Shown here in pieces: positions 53,609 to 64,000 of a stretch of 64,000 nucleotides of DNA. How positions within the stretch are numbered: the stretch's first letter is position 1; every line of letters starts with the position of its first letter. The DNA is taken from contig NW_024037064.1 of the NCBI RefSeq assembly GCF_015706575.1, positions 15,663,606-15,727,605 of the forward strand, read 5' to 3'. Under the pieces are notes generated by a model that worked only from the letters and a program-made list of their open reading frames with translations, was not told where the DNA came from and did no database searches. The position numbers and the translations under genes were made by a program. The DNA comes from Patiria miniata. Its lineage: Eukaryota; Echinodermata; Asteroidea; Valvatida; Asterinidae.

Positions 53609-55132
53609 TTATATGAATTTCTTGAAGAAACCCGCCTGTTTCAAGATGGCGTCAGCAGCGTGTCTCCGGCAAATGTGCCGGCTCCACCTGCCTGGCGTAT
53701 ATGCTTTGAACTTGCACCAGGGACACTTAAGTTGAGTAAGTGTGGTGTCCTTGTGCACCGATGAGGCATGTCTGACTAGGCCAGACCATGCGGGACAGGT
53801 AAAAGAACAGGACGAAACTTTGCATCTTGCTGGCTTGCTGATACCAGGGAGATTCAGCGAGCTAATATGTTTTGTACATTTTTCTGTCTTCACAGGGTCC
53901 ACTCCATCGACCTCGTTGGCGGTGGAATCGCCCTCGGACTCGACATCCGACGAGTCAGATGACGAGCCAGAGGAGGAGGAGGAGGAGTAGGAAGAACCAG
54001 AAGAAGATACTGCTTTTTTCCCTTTTGGTTTTACCTGATCTTGCTCCATTGACGAGTCGCTGGAGCCAAAGAGATCCGAAGCAGAAGGAGCAGGTTTTTT
54101 GCTGGCAGGAGCGTCCGGCGGTGATCGGGTCCGTTTTGCGGAACCCTTTCTCTTCCGAACAACTCGAAACCCGTCGTCCTGAGCAGGGGCTACCACTTGT
54201 CTGCAAATGTTCCTGTCACATACGAGGGAGGGTGGACCATTTGTGCCCTTACAAAGGGCGCACTCGAGAACTCTGAAAGATTCAGGAAGAAGAGAACCTT
54301 TGCATGAAAAACAAACAATGCTAGAGTGAAAAGGCCCGGACATTTTCTTACACTTGGGACATTCTTTGGCGGGAAGTTGTTGTTCATCCGCCTCACTCAC
54401 GCTAAGTCTCTCCCCTGCTGGCTGTGGTGGAGGAGGAGGAGGTGGAGCCGTAGTTGATTTACTCCATCCTCTCTCCGGTTGTACTTTTCTGGCGAAGGAT
54501 TTGGGGCAGGCCCGAAAGCCATGCCCCTCCTCCTCGCAGATGGTGCATTTTGTACTATTTGGGCACTCATTTGCCACATGGCCGACCTGCAAGCATTTAA
54601 AACACTTTATGTTATTGCAATCTCGGGCATAATGTCCTTGTTGGCCACAACGGGCACAAGTTCGGACTTGCCCGGGATAGGAAATCCAGGCATTACGATC
54701 CCCTATCCTAATTACTGTTGGAATGGCGGAGGTCACCTTCATCCTGTACTGCCTGGTACCATTAAATACAGTGGGGTTGTCCCCATACGTGGTGAATCTC
54801 CCTGCGAGAACTTGGCCAAACTTGCCTAGGATGTTTCTAACAATGCTGTCATGGATGGCCATACTGACATAATGAACTGTAACAATGACAATGTCATTAA
54901 ACTTGGTGACAGTGCACCCATCTATGTCTGCTACTTTAGGATAAAATTCCTTACAAACCTGAGCGGTCTTAAAAACAACTTCAAATTTATTCCCTTGTAA
55001 GGGCTGCATCGCCGACAAGTGTTGAGCTGCCTCAATGCCTATTCCTTTGAACTTGTCAAAGACCGACTTCGCTGACGTAACATCTTCAAACCTAACCTCC
55101 AAGGCCTTGTCTTTATGCCAGACGTCGGCCAT
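53609..55132 (-). CDS. ORF1: zinc-knuckle and C2H2 protein, element C
   Basis: 507 residues and fully open. The N-terminal domain aligns with A and B. Three CCHC knuckles follow (CARCGQQGHYARDC, CFKCLQVGHVANEC, CTICEEEGHGFRAC), then a Pro-rich linker, a Cys-rich CxxC segment, a basic RKRKGSAKR stretch and a long Ser run. Two C2H2 fingers end the protein (CKVSSCSFTC...H...H and CPWCKFKA...H...H), as in A. Confidence 0.88.
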   Translation of the reverse strand: MADVWHKDKALEVRFEDVTSAKSVFDKFKGIGIEAAQHLSAMQPLQGNKFEVVFKTAQVCKEFYPKVADIDGCTVTKFNDIVIVTVHYVSMAIHDSIVRNILGKFGQVLAGRFTTYGDNPTVFNGTRQYRMKVTSAIPTVIRIGDRNAWISYPGQVRTCARCGQQGHYARDCNNIKCFKCLQVGHVANECPNSTKCTICEEEGHGFRACPKSFARKVQPERGWSKSTTAPPPPPPPQPAGERLSVSEADEQQLPAKECPKCKKMSGPFHSSIVCFSCKGSLLPESFRVLECALCKGTNGPPSLVCDRNICRQVVAPAQDDGFRVVRKRKGSAKRTRSPPDAPASKKPAPSASDLFGSSDSSMEQDQVKPKGKKAVSSSGSSYSSSSSSGSSSDSSDVESEGDSTANEVDGVDPVKTEKCTKHISSLNLPGISKPARCKVSSCSFTCPAWSGLVRHASSVHKDTTLTQLKCPWCKFKAYTPGRWSRHICRRHAADAILKQAGFFKKFI

Positions 55133-55839
55133 GGTGATCTAGGATACTCTCTTCTAATAGTAAAATGGAAAAACAGAGAAAAATATAAGGCGTCAGTCAC
55201 AGCTGCTGACTGACGAAAGAAGTAACAAAAATTAAGCTCCCGGGCTATCTGCGCGGGGAAAGGACGTTATGTATATACACCTGGAATAAGGGGCGTAGCT
55301 ACTCGCTACTACTATAAAATTTACCCAAAAAAAAATGCTCCCTGAGCTACCTGCTCAGGAAAGAATTAAATGGAGTAATATACAGAATGGGGGCTACAGG
55401 GACTATATATATATCTGAGCAACTTGCTCAGATGGGACGGAAATGTACAAAAAAAGAAAGCCTATACTACGGTCCTCAAACAAAATGGCCTATAGACTAC
55501 TATATAAGAATTACACGGGGCTACGCACTGCCACAGCCCCACGTAAAGCTACGGTATGGGAGCCGCACGCTGCTACGGCTCCGAACAAAAGACTAGAACA
55601 AAAGAGAACTGCAATAAAAGAAGGTGCTGTCGTGTGGCGTACTCCGCACACACGAGGCAGCAAAAAATGGAACTAAAAACCCTTCAAATGTCTCTCAAAA
55701 TGCAAAATATGAAAAAATAAAGATGACTACAATAATCTATGTTCACTTATCTAACAGTTGGTGTAGGTTTGGTCTCAGGTGGGACCTCCACTCTCCAGTT
55801 TTTGAAGATAGATCACGGAGCTGCAAAAAAGGTTTCTGG
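55133..55839 (-). other. 5' UTR of element C (hairpin row)
   Basis: Hairpins include 55191-55215 (9-bp stem, loop cagctgc), 55342-55360 and 55414-55432 (stems around GAGC/GCTC, 5-nt loops), 55517-55540 (GGGGCT/AGCCCC, loop with cactgcc) and 55559-55582 (GGAGCCG/CGGCTCC, loop cacgctgcta). CGGAGCT is at 55816-55822. Confidence 0.62.
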
Positions 55840-55886
55840 AAGAACAGATACTACACATGATCTTAGCCAAAAGGCCGAGAAGCGAT
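55840..55886 (-). pseudogene. U2 snRNA 5' fragment beside element C
   Basis: This is U2 nt 1-47 with normal sequence, including G12 and an intact GTAGTA. The rest of the gene is beyond element C, in or near the gap. Confidence 0.9.
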
Positions 55887-56387
55887 AACGATTAATATTA
55901 AAACAATAGCGCGGAAAGGGATTATTCGTCTTGAAATACTGTTTGCTATTGTTCTTCTTATTATTTATTTTTGCCTTTTTTTTGTTTCCTGGTGTGAAAA
56001 CAAAAAAAAAGACTCCTGCGCGTCCACCGCAACTCAACGAAACCAGGGGAGAGAGAGATGAGCAAGAAATCTCCGGCTTTCTCAGATTAACAGAGACATA
56101 TACATTCTTAAAAATATTTCTATCATGCATTTTCATACACCTCGATCATATTTCACCCAAAATCTTGTTGAAAAAATTAATCCAGACAAAAAATGGGATC
56201 AATGCATCAGTGAGCGAGAGCGTCGGCACTAAATGCCGTACGTACGATGTACCGGGACAAGCATATCAATAGATGGCGCCCTTCAACACTCCCGGTCATC
56301 GCGCCTCGGCGTTTCCCATCTGGGTATTTCTCAGGCCTGCCAATGGGTCCCACATTAGGGGCGGGGAAATACTTCAGTTTGTCAGTA

Positions 56388-56460
56388 AGCTCCGTGGCCG
56401 AGTGGTTAGAGAGCACATGTAGAAAGTAATAGACCGTGGGTTCGAGTCCCAGCCTGCCGC
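56388..56460 (+). tRNA. tRNA-like element, unit 6
   Basis: Identical to the unit 1 copy. Confidence 0.5.
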
Positions 56461-57034
56461 TTTCCTTTAATTGCTTGGTTATTGTTTTGTTTTGTTATTT
56501 TTTCACTTACTTATTTCCCCTTTTTGTAATAATTACTATTTTATTTCATTGATTTATTGTTTATTTCGTCATGAAGTTATAAGAAGAAAATTCGAAAGAA
56601 AAGAAAACATTCGTCATACCGTTTTCATTTGCGCTTATAATACTTATGTATCAATATCAATGCGGTCCCGCGGGGAGTTAATTGAAGAGAGAGAAAGAAA
56701 GAAAAGAAACAAACGGGAAACAAATGTCAACGCACCATTATTTGTCCATTTTTGTAACCTTTGGTGAATAAGTCATTCACATTCTACATGAGGCAACATT
56801 TAAGACAATGCATATACATACATGTATGGCTAATGTACTCAGCCGGCCGGCCGGTCACATACGCAGTGCGTAAAATTTTGCATAATGATTAAGTTAAAGG
56901 ACACAGTGGGAATTCTATCTGGAACAGTGTTCTATTGTTTATAAAAAAAATTAGAGAAATTGATTTCGGCTATGAGTGAAGGTAGAGGTGGAGTTAGACA
57001 GGCAGCGACAAATCTCTTTTTTGAAGGTTGTGGT

Positions 57035-57050
57035 GGCTCTGAAAAGAGCC
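57035..57050 (-). terminator. H2A mRNA 3' stem-loop, unit 6
   Basis: Identical histone stem-loop. Confidence 0.95.
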
Positions 57051-57085
57051 TTTTGGGTTTGTGGATGCAAAGTAAGTTCTTTTCT

Positions 57086-57463
57086 TTACTTTGACACTTT
57101 GGCGGTCTTCTTGGGCAGAAGAACTTGCTGGATGTTGGGAAGGACACCACCCTGCGCGATGGTAACTCCGCTCATCAACTTGTTCAACTCCTCGTCGTTG
57201 CGTATAGCAAGCTGCAGATGGCGGGGATTAATTCTCGTCTTCTTGTTGTCTCGTGCAGCGTTTCCGGCCAGTTCCAAGATCTCCGCGGTAAGGTACTCCA
57301 TCACTGCCGCAAGGTAGACCGGTGCACCGGCACCGACACGCTGGGCGTAGTTGCCCTTACGCAGAAATCTGTGAACACGACCCACGGGGAACTGGAGTCC
57401 CGCCCTGGAGGACCTGCTCTTGGCCTTGCTTCTTGCTTTGCCGCTCTTTCCTCGCCCAGTCAT
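57086..57463 (-). CDS. H2A: Histone H2A, unit 6
   Basis: The 125-residue translation is identical to unit 1. Confidence 0.97.
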   Translation of the reverse strand: MTGRGKSGKARSKAKSRSSRAGLQFPVGRVHRFLRKGNYAQRVGAGAPVYLAAVMEYLTAEILELAGNAARDNKKTRINPRHLQLAIRNDEELNKLMSGVTIAQGGVLPNIQQVLLPKKTAKVSK

Positions 57464-58206
57464 CTTGACAGTATAGTGACAGAAGATGAATGTACTCTGC
57501 AGTAAAGGTGGTGTGTGAATGAACCCACTTGGAAAACACAACACTAGTTATAGCGTTCTGGTGGATTGGCTGAAGCGTGCCAAGTAGCCAATCACGCGAC
57601 ACGGGCGTGCCCGTCGCACGGTTGGGTGCACCGCATCCATTTTGGACGCGGGGGACGAGGGAACAAAAAATTACAACTGTGTCATCGTCGTTCAAAGTAA
57701 TGGAATCACTAGATAAAACACAGAAACATGCAACATTCTTACCTCCATTTTAAGACGTTTTATTGTTATTCCGCCGAAGAAGTCCCATGATCTTTCGACC
57801 AGCCTCCGCACAATGGCAGTGATTCGTTGCTCTCACGCGGCGGTTAAAACTGGCCTCGGTTTCTTGCTAGATATTTGTAACATCCCACAGACGAAATCCT
57901 AATTTATTTTTTAATAGTAACCCACTCAACAAAATGCAAGCACTCGTCCGGAGATTGAAAGAAATGACCAATTGAAAAAGGCTGTGGCATAAATTAAATT
58001 ATGTGTTTACGACGACGACAAGACTCAGGGATTAACTTTAATCGCATTACCTCCCCTCGCCTCACGAAGGGTAAAAGCATATTAAAAAAAAAGAGAGAGA
58101 GTGAAAGGGACACAACAGAATAAAAAAAGGTTAGTTGTAAAACCTAAGAAATGGGCTGATCGGGCGAACTGAGCTGACTGGCAAATCTCTTTTTGGAAAC
58201 TGTGTT

Positions 58207-58222
58207 GGCTCTGAAAAGAGCC
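58207..58222 (-). terminator. H2B mRNA 3' stem-loop, unit 6
   Basis: Identical histone stem-loop. Confidence 0.95.
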
Positions 58223-58248
58223 GTTTGGTTTTGAAGCCTTCAAAATTT

Positions 58249-58617
58249 CTATTTTGAAGTCGTGTACTTGGTGACGGCCTTGGTGCCTTCGCTGACTGCA
58301 TGCTTAGCAAGCTCCCCGGGAAGAAGTAGGCGTACTGCTGTCTGCACTTCACGGCTTGTGATGGTGGACTTCTTGTTGTAGAGAGCGAGGCGAGAAGATT
58401 CGCTGGCGATGCGCTCAAACACGTCGTTGACAAAGCTGTTCATGATGCTCATTGCCTTGCTCGAGATTCCGGTGTCGGGGTGCACCTGTTTCATCACTTT
58501 GTAGATGTAGATGCCGTAGCTCTCCTTGCGACGCCGGTGCCTCTTTTTGTTTGCGCTAACCGGACCCTTAGTATTTCCGGCCTTCTTCTGACCTTTTCCG
58601 CTAACTTTGGGAGCCAT
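58249..58617 (-). CDS. H2B: Histone H2B, unit 6
   Basis: The 122-residue translation is identical to unit 1. The upstream C-run is the longest, at 19. Confidence 0.97.
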   Translation of the reverse strand: MAPKVSGKGQKKAGNTKGPVSANKKRHRRRKESYGIYIYKVMKQVHPDTGISSKAMSIMNSFVNDVFERIASESSRLALYNKKSTITSREVQTAVRLLLPGELAKHAVSEGTKAVTKYTTSK

Positions 58618-59286
58618 ATTGGAGGACTTGGAATGTATCGGATCGTGAGATCGAATGAAAGACCAGCACGTCTTGGCCGGCTTTTATTGTGCACAGCTTG
58701 GATTCTGACCACCCATGCATCGTCCACTTTCCCGCCAGTGACCGCTAACCCATGCGTGAAGAAAGCGGTATGCGTGCATAGTTATACAATGCACGCACGG
58801 CACGACCCCCCCCCCCCCCCCCCCGGCAAGGGTATTTTTAGCCTTTTTCTCAGACTGACACGTGTATAAGTGTCCTTCTTAAATATTATTGTCTACTGAA
58901 TTTCTGGGAAATAATAAAGTCATCTCCAGCGGAGGGCGAATTAATATGTCGTAGTGCACCAATACTTCTTTAAATGTTGTTTCCCCCTTATGCACCATCC
59001 ATTTATAATGAATCATACAATGTAACGCAAAACCGACGAAAATAAGAGAACGAGTACCTGTAATTGTCAAAACAGATAGGAAATATATATCATTATTACC
59101 ATGCCCATAACAATTCAATTTTGCCTGGAACACGTTTCGGATGAGGCATACGTATAGAACCCAAAAAGTGGAATGTATTTGGACAGAATATCAACAATAA
59201 TAATTCGGAAAAAAATCAACGGCCCTTTATTCTTTATTTGAAGGAAAACTCAGGGATTGGACTTAATCTCTCTTTGAAGAAGTAGT

Positions 59287-59302
59287 GGCTCTGAAAAGAG
59301 CC
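59287..59302 (-). terminator. H3 mRNA 3' stem-loop, unit 6
   Basis: Identical histone stem-loop. Confidence 0.95.
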
Positions 59303-59336
59303 GTTAGTTTTATTTCTTTTTGCGCACACAACGTGC

Positions 59337-59849
<513 letters not shown>

Positions 59850-60397
59850 CTAACAATGGGCTATCTTCCGATTGGGTGCTTCGGGGGCCAAGCGGAGACG
59901 CTTCAGTGATCACGATTTCCGTACGTTGAAAAAGTATAGACGTTAAATTTCAATCGAAAATGCTGCTTTTCCGAGCCTATAGTATTATGAGCCCTCGGCA
60001 ACAGAATCCATTTGGGATCGTTGTGACTACAATATTTCTCCCACCCCCTACTTGGGATTAATTGAACCCCAATAAACACCCCCTCCCCCACCCCCTAAAA
60101 GAAAAGTGACAAACATACGGATTTCCCTGGCTGCTGTTTATGTTTGTTTTGTAATAAAGACAATAATCACACACACCCATTCGCGAACAAAATGTCACGG
60201 ATCCCTCTATACGTTCCCCGCTATATCCTGAGACGAGCACCCAGTAATTATTACTTAATCGACTTTGACAAAAAATGGAGACCAGACATGTTTTACAGTG
60301 GAAATAGGGAGGGGAAAAGCAACTCTAAGAACACACATGACAAGGACAAGTGAAATCGAGTAAAATCAAGATTCAATCTCTTTTTTGAAATAGTGGT

Positions 60398-60413
60398 GGC
60401 TCTGAAAAGAGCC
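60398..60413 (-). terminator. H4 mRNA 3' stem-loop, unit 6
   Basis: Identical histone stem-loop. Confidence 0.95.
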
Positions 60414-60440
60414 GTTCGGTTTGATTTTTGAATATGGTGT

Positions 60441-60764
<324 letters not shown>

Positions 60765-61252
60765 TCAGTCGGTTGTAGATGATTCAATGGCCATCCCAGC
60801 CCCGGCGAGGCAACTTATAGGACATGCGCGGACGCGATATGAGCATGCGAAGCCATCAACTGTTACGGCGCCCTCTGGCGACCAATCGTGGCAGGAGCAC
60901 TCATCCTGGGAAACAAACAAATCAGAAGCAAAACAAGGGGGAAAAGGGATAACAAATAAGAAAAGGAAGAAGATGCCTAGAAACATATTGCAACGAGACT
61001 CAAACAATACATTTATAACCAGACACAGAGGGGTCGTGGCCAAGCCTTTTTTTTTTTTTTTTTTTTTTTACACCTTGAACGGAAATCAATGGAAACGCCA
61101 ACATCATAATTTAACAAGACTTTACACACTTACTAATATTTACCGTAATTCAATGTGAAAGCCCTGTCACCAAAACGTCAAAAGAAAACGAACCTTTAAC
61201 GACGGGGCACCGTAGTCAGAACCTGTTTTTGTATTAATTTATGTTCCCCGAA

Positions 61253-61827
61253 GGGAGTGGGCCGAATCCCGGATGTACTGCTATACCGGGCCAACCCGTG
61301 GCCGGGACGAGGCAAGCCTCTATTCCACGGCCCAAATCCAAAAATCAGTTTAATATACTGGCTGTTCAATGAACAGCGTTTCAGATATTAAGCTGAAAAG
61401 AACAGATACTTATTTTTTATGGCCCCCCCACAAGACCACGCTTGGGGGACCGGGCAGGCCGACCACGTCGGACCAAGCTAGTAGGGTTGCGAACCCTCCT
61501 GCCCGGGACAAAGACAACATACAAAGGCGACTTCACGCCTACACATATAACACAAAAAATGGCGACTTCACGCCGATACAAAGGCGACTTCACGCCTAAA
61601 CTAAGGCAACTTCATGCCTGAACAAAGGCAACTTCATGCCTAAACAAAATCACCCATGCGAGGCAGAACACGGAAGACCGTCACTACGCAAGCCGGGGAC
61701 CACTTCGGGGGAGGAGCCTTACAGACTCAAGGCTAAGTGCAATGCCGAGTCTGGACCACCTCCTGATGTTCCTGACCGAGACTAAGACCGATGTGCAATG
61801 ATCTTAGCCAAAAGGCCGAGAAGCGAT
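61253..61827 (-). pseudogene. U2 snRNA split by NA copy 2
   Basis: U2 nt 35-192 lie at 61253-61410 and nt 1-30 at 61798-61827, with nt 31-34 lost. G12 is normal. Confidence 0.93.
61411..61797 (-). mobile_element. Short non-coding U2-targeted element NA, copy 2
   Basis: 387 bp, identical to copy 1 apart from one T in the terminal T-run. The hairpin repeats lie at 61526-61539, 61561-61574, 61583-61596, 61605-61618 and 61627-61640. The junctions match copy 1 exactly, so this is probably a duplicated unit rather than a second insertion. Confidence 0.8.
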
Positions 61828-62328
61828 AACGATTAATATTAAAACAATAGCGCGGAAAGGGATTATTCGTCTTGAAATACTGTTTGCTATTGTTCTTCTT
61901 ATTATTTATTTTTGCCTTTTTTTGTTTCCTGGTGTGAAAACAAAAAAAAAGACTCCTGCGCGTCCACCGCAACTCAACGAAACCAGGGGAGAGAGAGATG
62001 AGCAAGAAATCTCCGGCTTTCTCAGATTAACAGAGACATATACATTCTTAAAAATATTTCTATCATGCATTTTCATACACCTCGATCATATTTCACCCAA
62101 AATCTTGTTGAAAAAATTAATCCAGACAAAAAATGGGATCAATGCATCAGTGAGCGAGAGCGTCGGCACTAAATGCCGTACGTACGATGTACCGGGACAA
62201 GCATATCAATAGATGGCGCCCTTCAACACTCCCGGTCATCGCGCCTCGGCGTTTCCCATCTGGGTATTTCTCAGGGCCTGCCAATGGGTCCCACATTAGG
62301 GGCGGGGAAATACTTCAGTTTGTCAGTA

Positions 62329-62401
62329 AGCTCCGTGGCCGAGTGGTTAGAGAGCACATGTAGAAAGTAATAGACCGTGGGTTCGAGTCCCAGCCTGCCG
62401 C
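62329..62401 (+). tRNA. tRNA-like element, unit 7
   Basis: Identical to the unit 1 copy. Confidence 0.5.
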
Positions 62402-62975
62402 TTTCCTTTAATTGCTTGGTTATTGTTTTGTTTTGTTATTTTTTCACTTACTTATTTCCCCTTTTTGTAATAATTACTATTTTATTTCATTGATTTATTG
62501 TTTATTTCGTCATGAAGTTATAAGAAGAAAATTCGAAAGAAAAGAAAACATTCGTCATACCGTTTTCATTTGCGCTTATAATACTTATGTATCAATATCA
62601 ATGCGGTCCCGCGGGGAGTTAATTGAAGAGAGAGAAAGAAAGAAAAGAAACAAACGGGAAACAAATGTCAACGCACCATTATTTGTCCATTTTTGTAACC
62701 TTTGGTGAATAAGTCATTCACATTCTACATGAGGCAACATTTAAGACAATGCATATACATACATGTATGGCTAATGTACTCAGCCGGCCGGCCGGTCACA
62801 TACGCAGTGCGTAAAATTTTGCATAATGATTAAGTTAAAGGACACAGTGGGAATTCTATCTGGAACAGTGTTCTATTGTTTATAAAAAAAATTAGAGAAA
62901 TTGATTTCGGCTATGAGTGAAGGTAGAGGTGGAGTTAGACAGGCAGCGACAAATCTCTTTTTTGAAGGTTGTGGT

Positions 62976-62991
62976 GGCTCTGAAAAGAGCC
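62976..62991 (-). terminator. H2A mRNA 3' stem-loop, unit 7
   Basis: Identical histone stem-loop. Confidence 0.95.
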
Positions 62992-63026
62992 TTTTGGGTT
63001 TGTGGATGCAAAGTAAGTTCTTTTCT

Positions 63027-63404
63027 TTACTTTGACACTTTGGCGGTCTTCTTGGGCAGAAGAACTTGCTGGATGTTGGGAAGGACACCACCCTGCGCGA
63101 TGGTAACTCCGCTCATCAACTTGTTCAACTCCTCGTCGTTGCGTATAGCAAGCTGCAGATGGCGGGGATTAATTCTCGTCTTCTTGTTGTCTCGTGCAGC
63201 GTTTCCGGCCAGTTCCAAGATCTCCGCGGTAAGGTACTCCATCACTGCCGCAAGGTAGACCGGTGCACCGGCACCGACACGCTGGGCGTAGTTGCCCTTA
63301 CGCAGAAATCTGTGAACACGACCCACGGGGAACTGGAGTCCCGCCCTGGAGGACCTGCTCTTGGCCTTGCTTCTTGCTTTGCCGCTCTTTCCTCGCCCAG
63401 TCAT
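63027..63404 (-). CDS. H2A: Histone H2A, unit 7
   Basis: The 125-residue translation is identical to unit 1. The rest of the unit lies beyond the window. Confidence 0.97.
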   Translation of the reverse strand: MTGRGKSGKARSKAKSRSSRAGLQFPVGRVHRFLRKGNYAQRVGAGAPVYLAAVMEYLTAEILELAGNAARDNKKTRINPRHLQLAIRNDEELNKLMSGVTIAQGGVLPNIQQVLLPKKTAKVSK

Positions 63405-64000
63405 CTTGACAGTATAGTGACAGAAGATGAATGTACTCTGCAGTAAAGGTGGTGTGTGAATGAACCCACTTGGAAAACACAACACTAGTTATAGCGTTCT
63501 GGTGGATTGGCTGAAGCGTGCCAAGTAGCCAATCACGCGACACGGGCGTGCCCGTCGCACGGTTGGGTGCACCGCATCCATTTTGGACGCGGGGGACGAG
63601 GGAACAAAAAATTACAACTGTGTCATCGTCGTTCAAAGTAATGGAATCACTAGATAAAACACAGAAACATGCAACATTCTTACCTCCATTTTAAGACGTT
63701 TTATTGTTATTCCGCCGAAGAAGTCCCATGATCTTTCGACCAGCCTCCGCACAATGGCAGTGATTCGTTGCTCTCACGCGGCGGTTAAAACTGGCCTCGG
63801 TTTCTTGCTAGATATTTGTAACATCCCACAGACGAAATCCTAATTTATTTTTTAATAGTAACCCACTCAACAAAATGCAAGCACTCGTCCGGAGATTGAA
63901 AGAAATGACCAATTGAAAAAGGCTGTGGCATAAATTAAATTATGTGTTTACGACGACGACAAGACTCAGGGATTAACTTTAATCGCATTACCTCCCCTCG

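Larger units (their letters stand above)
49893..55839 (-). mobile_element. Keno-like U2-specific non-LTR retrotransposon, family C
   Basis: A third family, about 5.95 kb, in U2 sense orientation. It has a 707-bp hairpin-rich 5' UTR, an intact ORF1, ORF2 17 bp later with many frameshifts, and a 3' end close to the gap. Its 5' end joins U2 nt 47, so if the 3' junction is at nt 35 the target duplication is 13 bp. The exact 3' end is uncertain; ggatact at 49886-49892 stands where the U2 junction would be expected. Confidence 0.8.
48039..55886. repeat. Histone-U2 repeat unit 5, gapped, with element C
   Basis: The unit holds the tRNA-like element and the 3' part of H2A. A run of N then replaces the rest of H2A, H2B, H3, H4 and most of U2, and element C follows to the U2 5' end. 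Many single-base differences from the other units flank the gap. Confidence 0.85.
61828..64000. repeat. Partial histone-U2 repeat unit 7 (right edge)
   Basis: It contains the U2 upstream region, the tRNA-like element and a full H2A gene. The window ends in the H2A-H2B spacer. Confidence 0.93.

Overview
The window is animal nuclear DNA. It is a tandem array of a roughly 5.56 kb repeat that carries one gene for each core histone (H2A, H2B, H3, H4), a U2 spliceosomal snRNA gene and a degenerate tRNA-like element. The histone genes are intronless, end in the metazoan histone mRNA stem-loop, and the H3 is replication-dependent (A31, SAVM, S96). All four histone genes and U2 lie on the minus strand; the tRNA-like element is on the plus strand. 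No H1 gene is present. I cannot name the species; the protein sequences fit an invertebrate or basal chordate better than a vertebrate, but that is inference. 

Layout (+ coordinates; units run from just after one U2 5' end to the next): partial unit 1-1033; unit 1 1034-6592 (the only one with an intact U2); unit 2 6593-18325; unit 3 18326-36322; unit 4 36323-48038; unit 5 48039-55886 (contains a 500-N gap that must hide about 4.2 kb of histone genes); unit 6 55887-61827; partial unit 7 61828-64000. 

Six of the seven U2 loci are interrupted at the same place, next to A35 inside the branch-point-recognition sequence (nt 33-38). The inserts are site-specific non-LTR retrotransposons in the same orientation as U2. 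Each has a zinc-knuckle ORF1 and an ORF2 with an APE endonuclease followed by reverse transcriptase, as in the U2-targeting Keno group of the Tx1 clade. Family A is present three times (12121-18295, 30119-36292, 41843-48009), family B once (23849-30100) and family C once (about 49893-55839, next to the gap). A 388-bp non-coding element, here called NA, occupies the same site at 616-1003 and 61411-61797. A2 and B sit in tandem with only an 18-bp U2 remnant between them. 

The signal I find most interesting is RNA architecture. The 3' ends of A, B, C and NA can all form one hairpin followed by a closed stem holding two inner hairpins, although A/B, C and NA have unrelated sequence there. NA also carries five 14-nt hairpin repeats in which one stem base pair changes from G-C to A-T as a pair. 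The 5' UTRs of A, B and C are rows of hairpins with different stems but recurring CTGC-containing loops. Together these suggest that NA is a structure-mimicking parasite of the autonomous elements and that the hairpin rows bind an element-encoded protein. 

Sequence quality falls toward the gap on both sides (about 46.2-49.36 kb and 49.86-53 kb), so frameshifts there should not be read as biology without checking.
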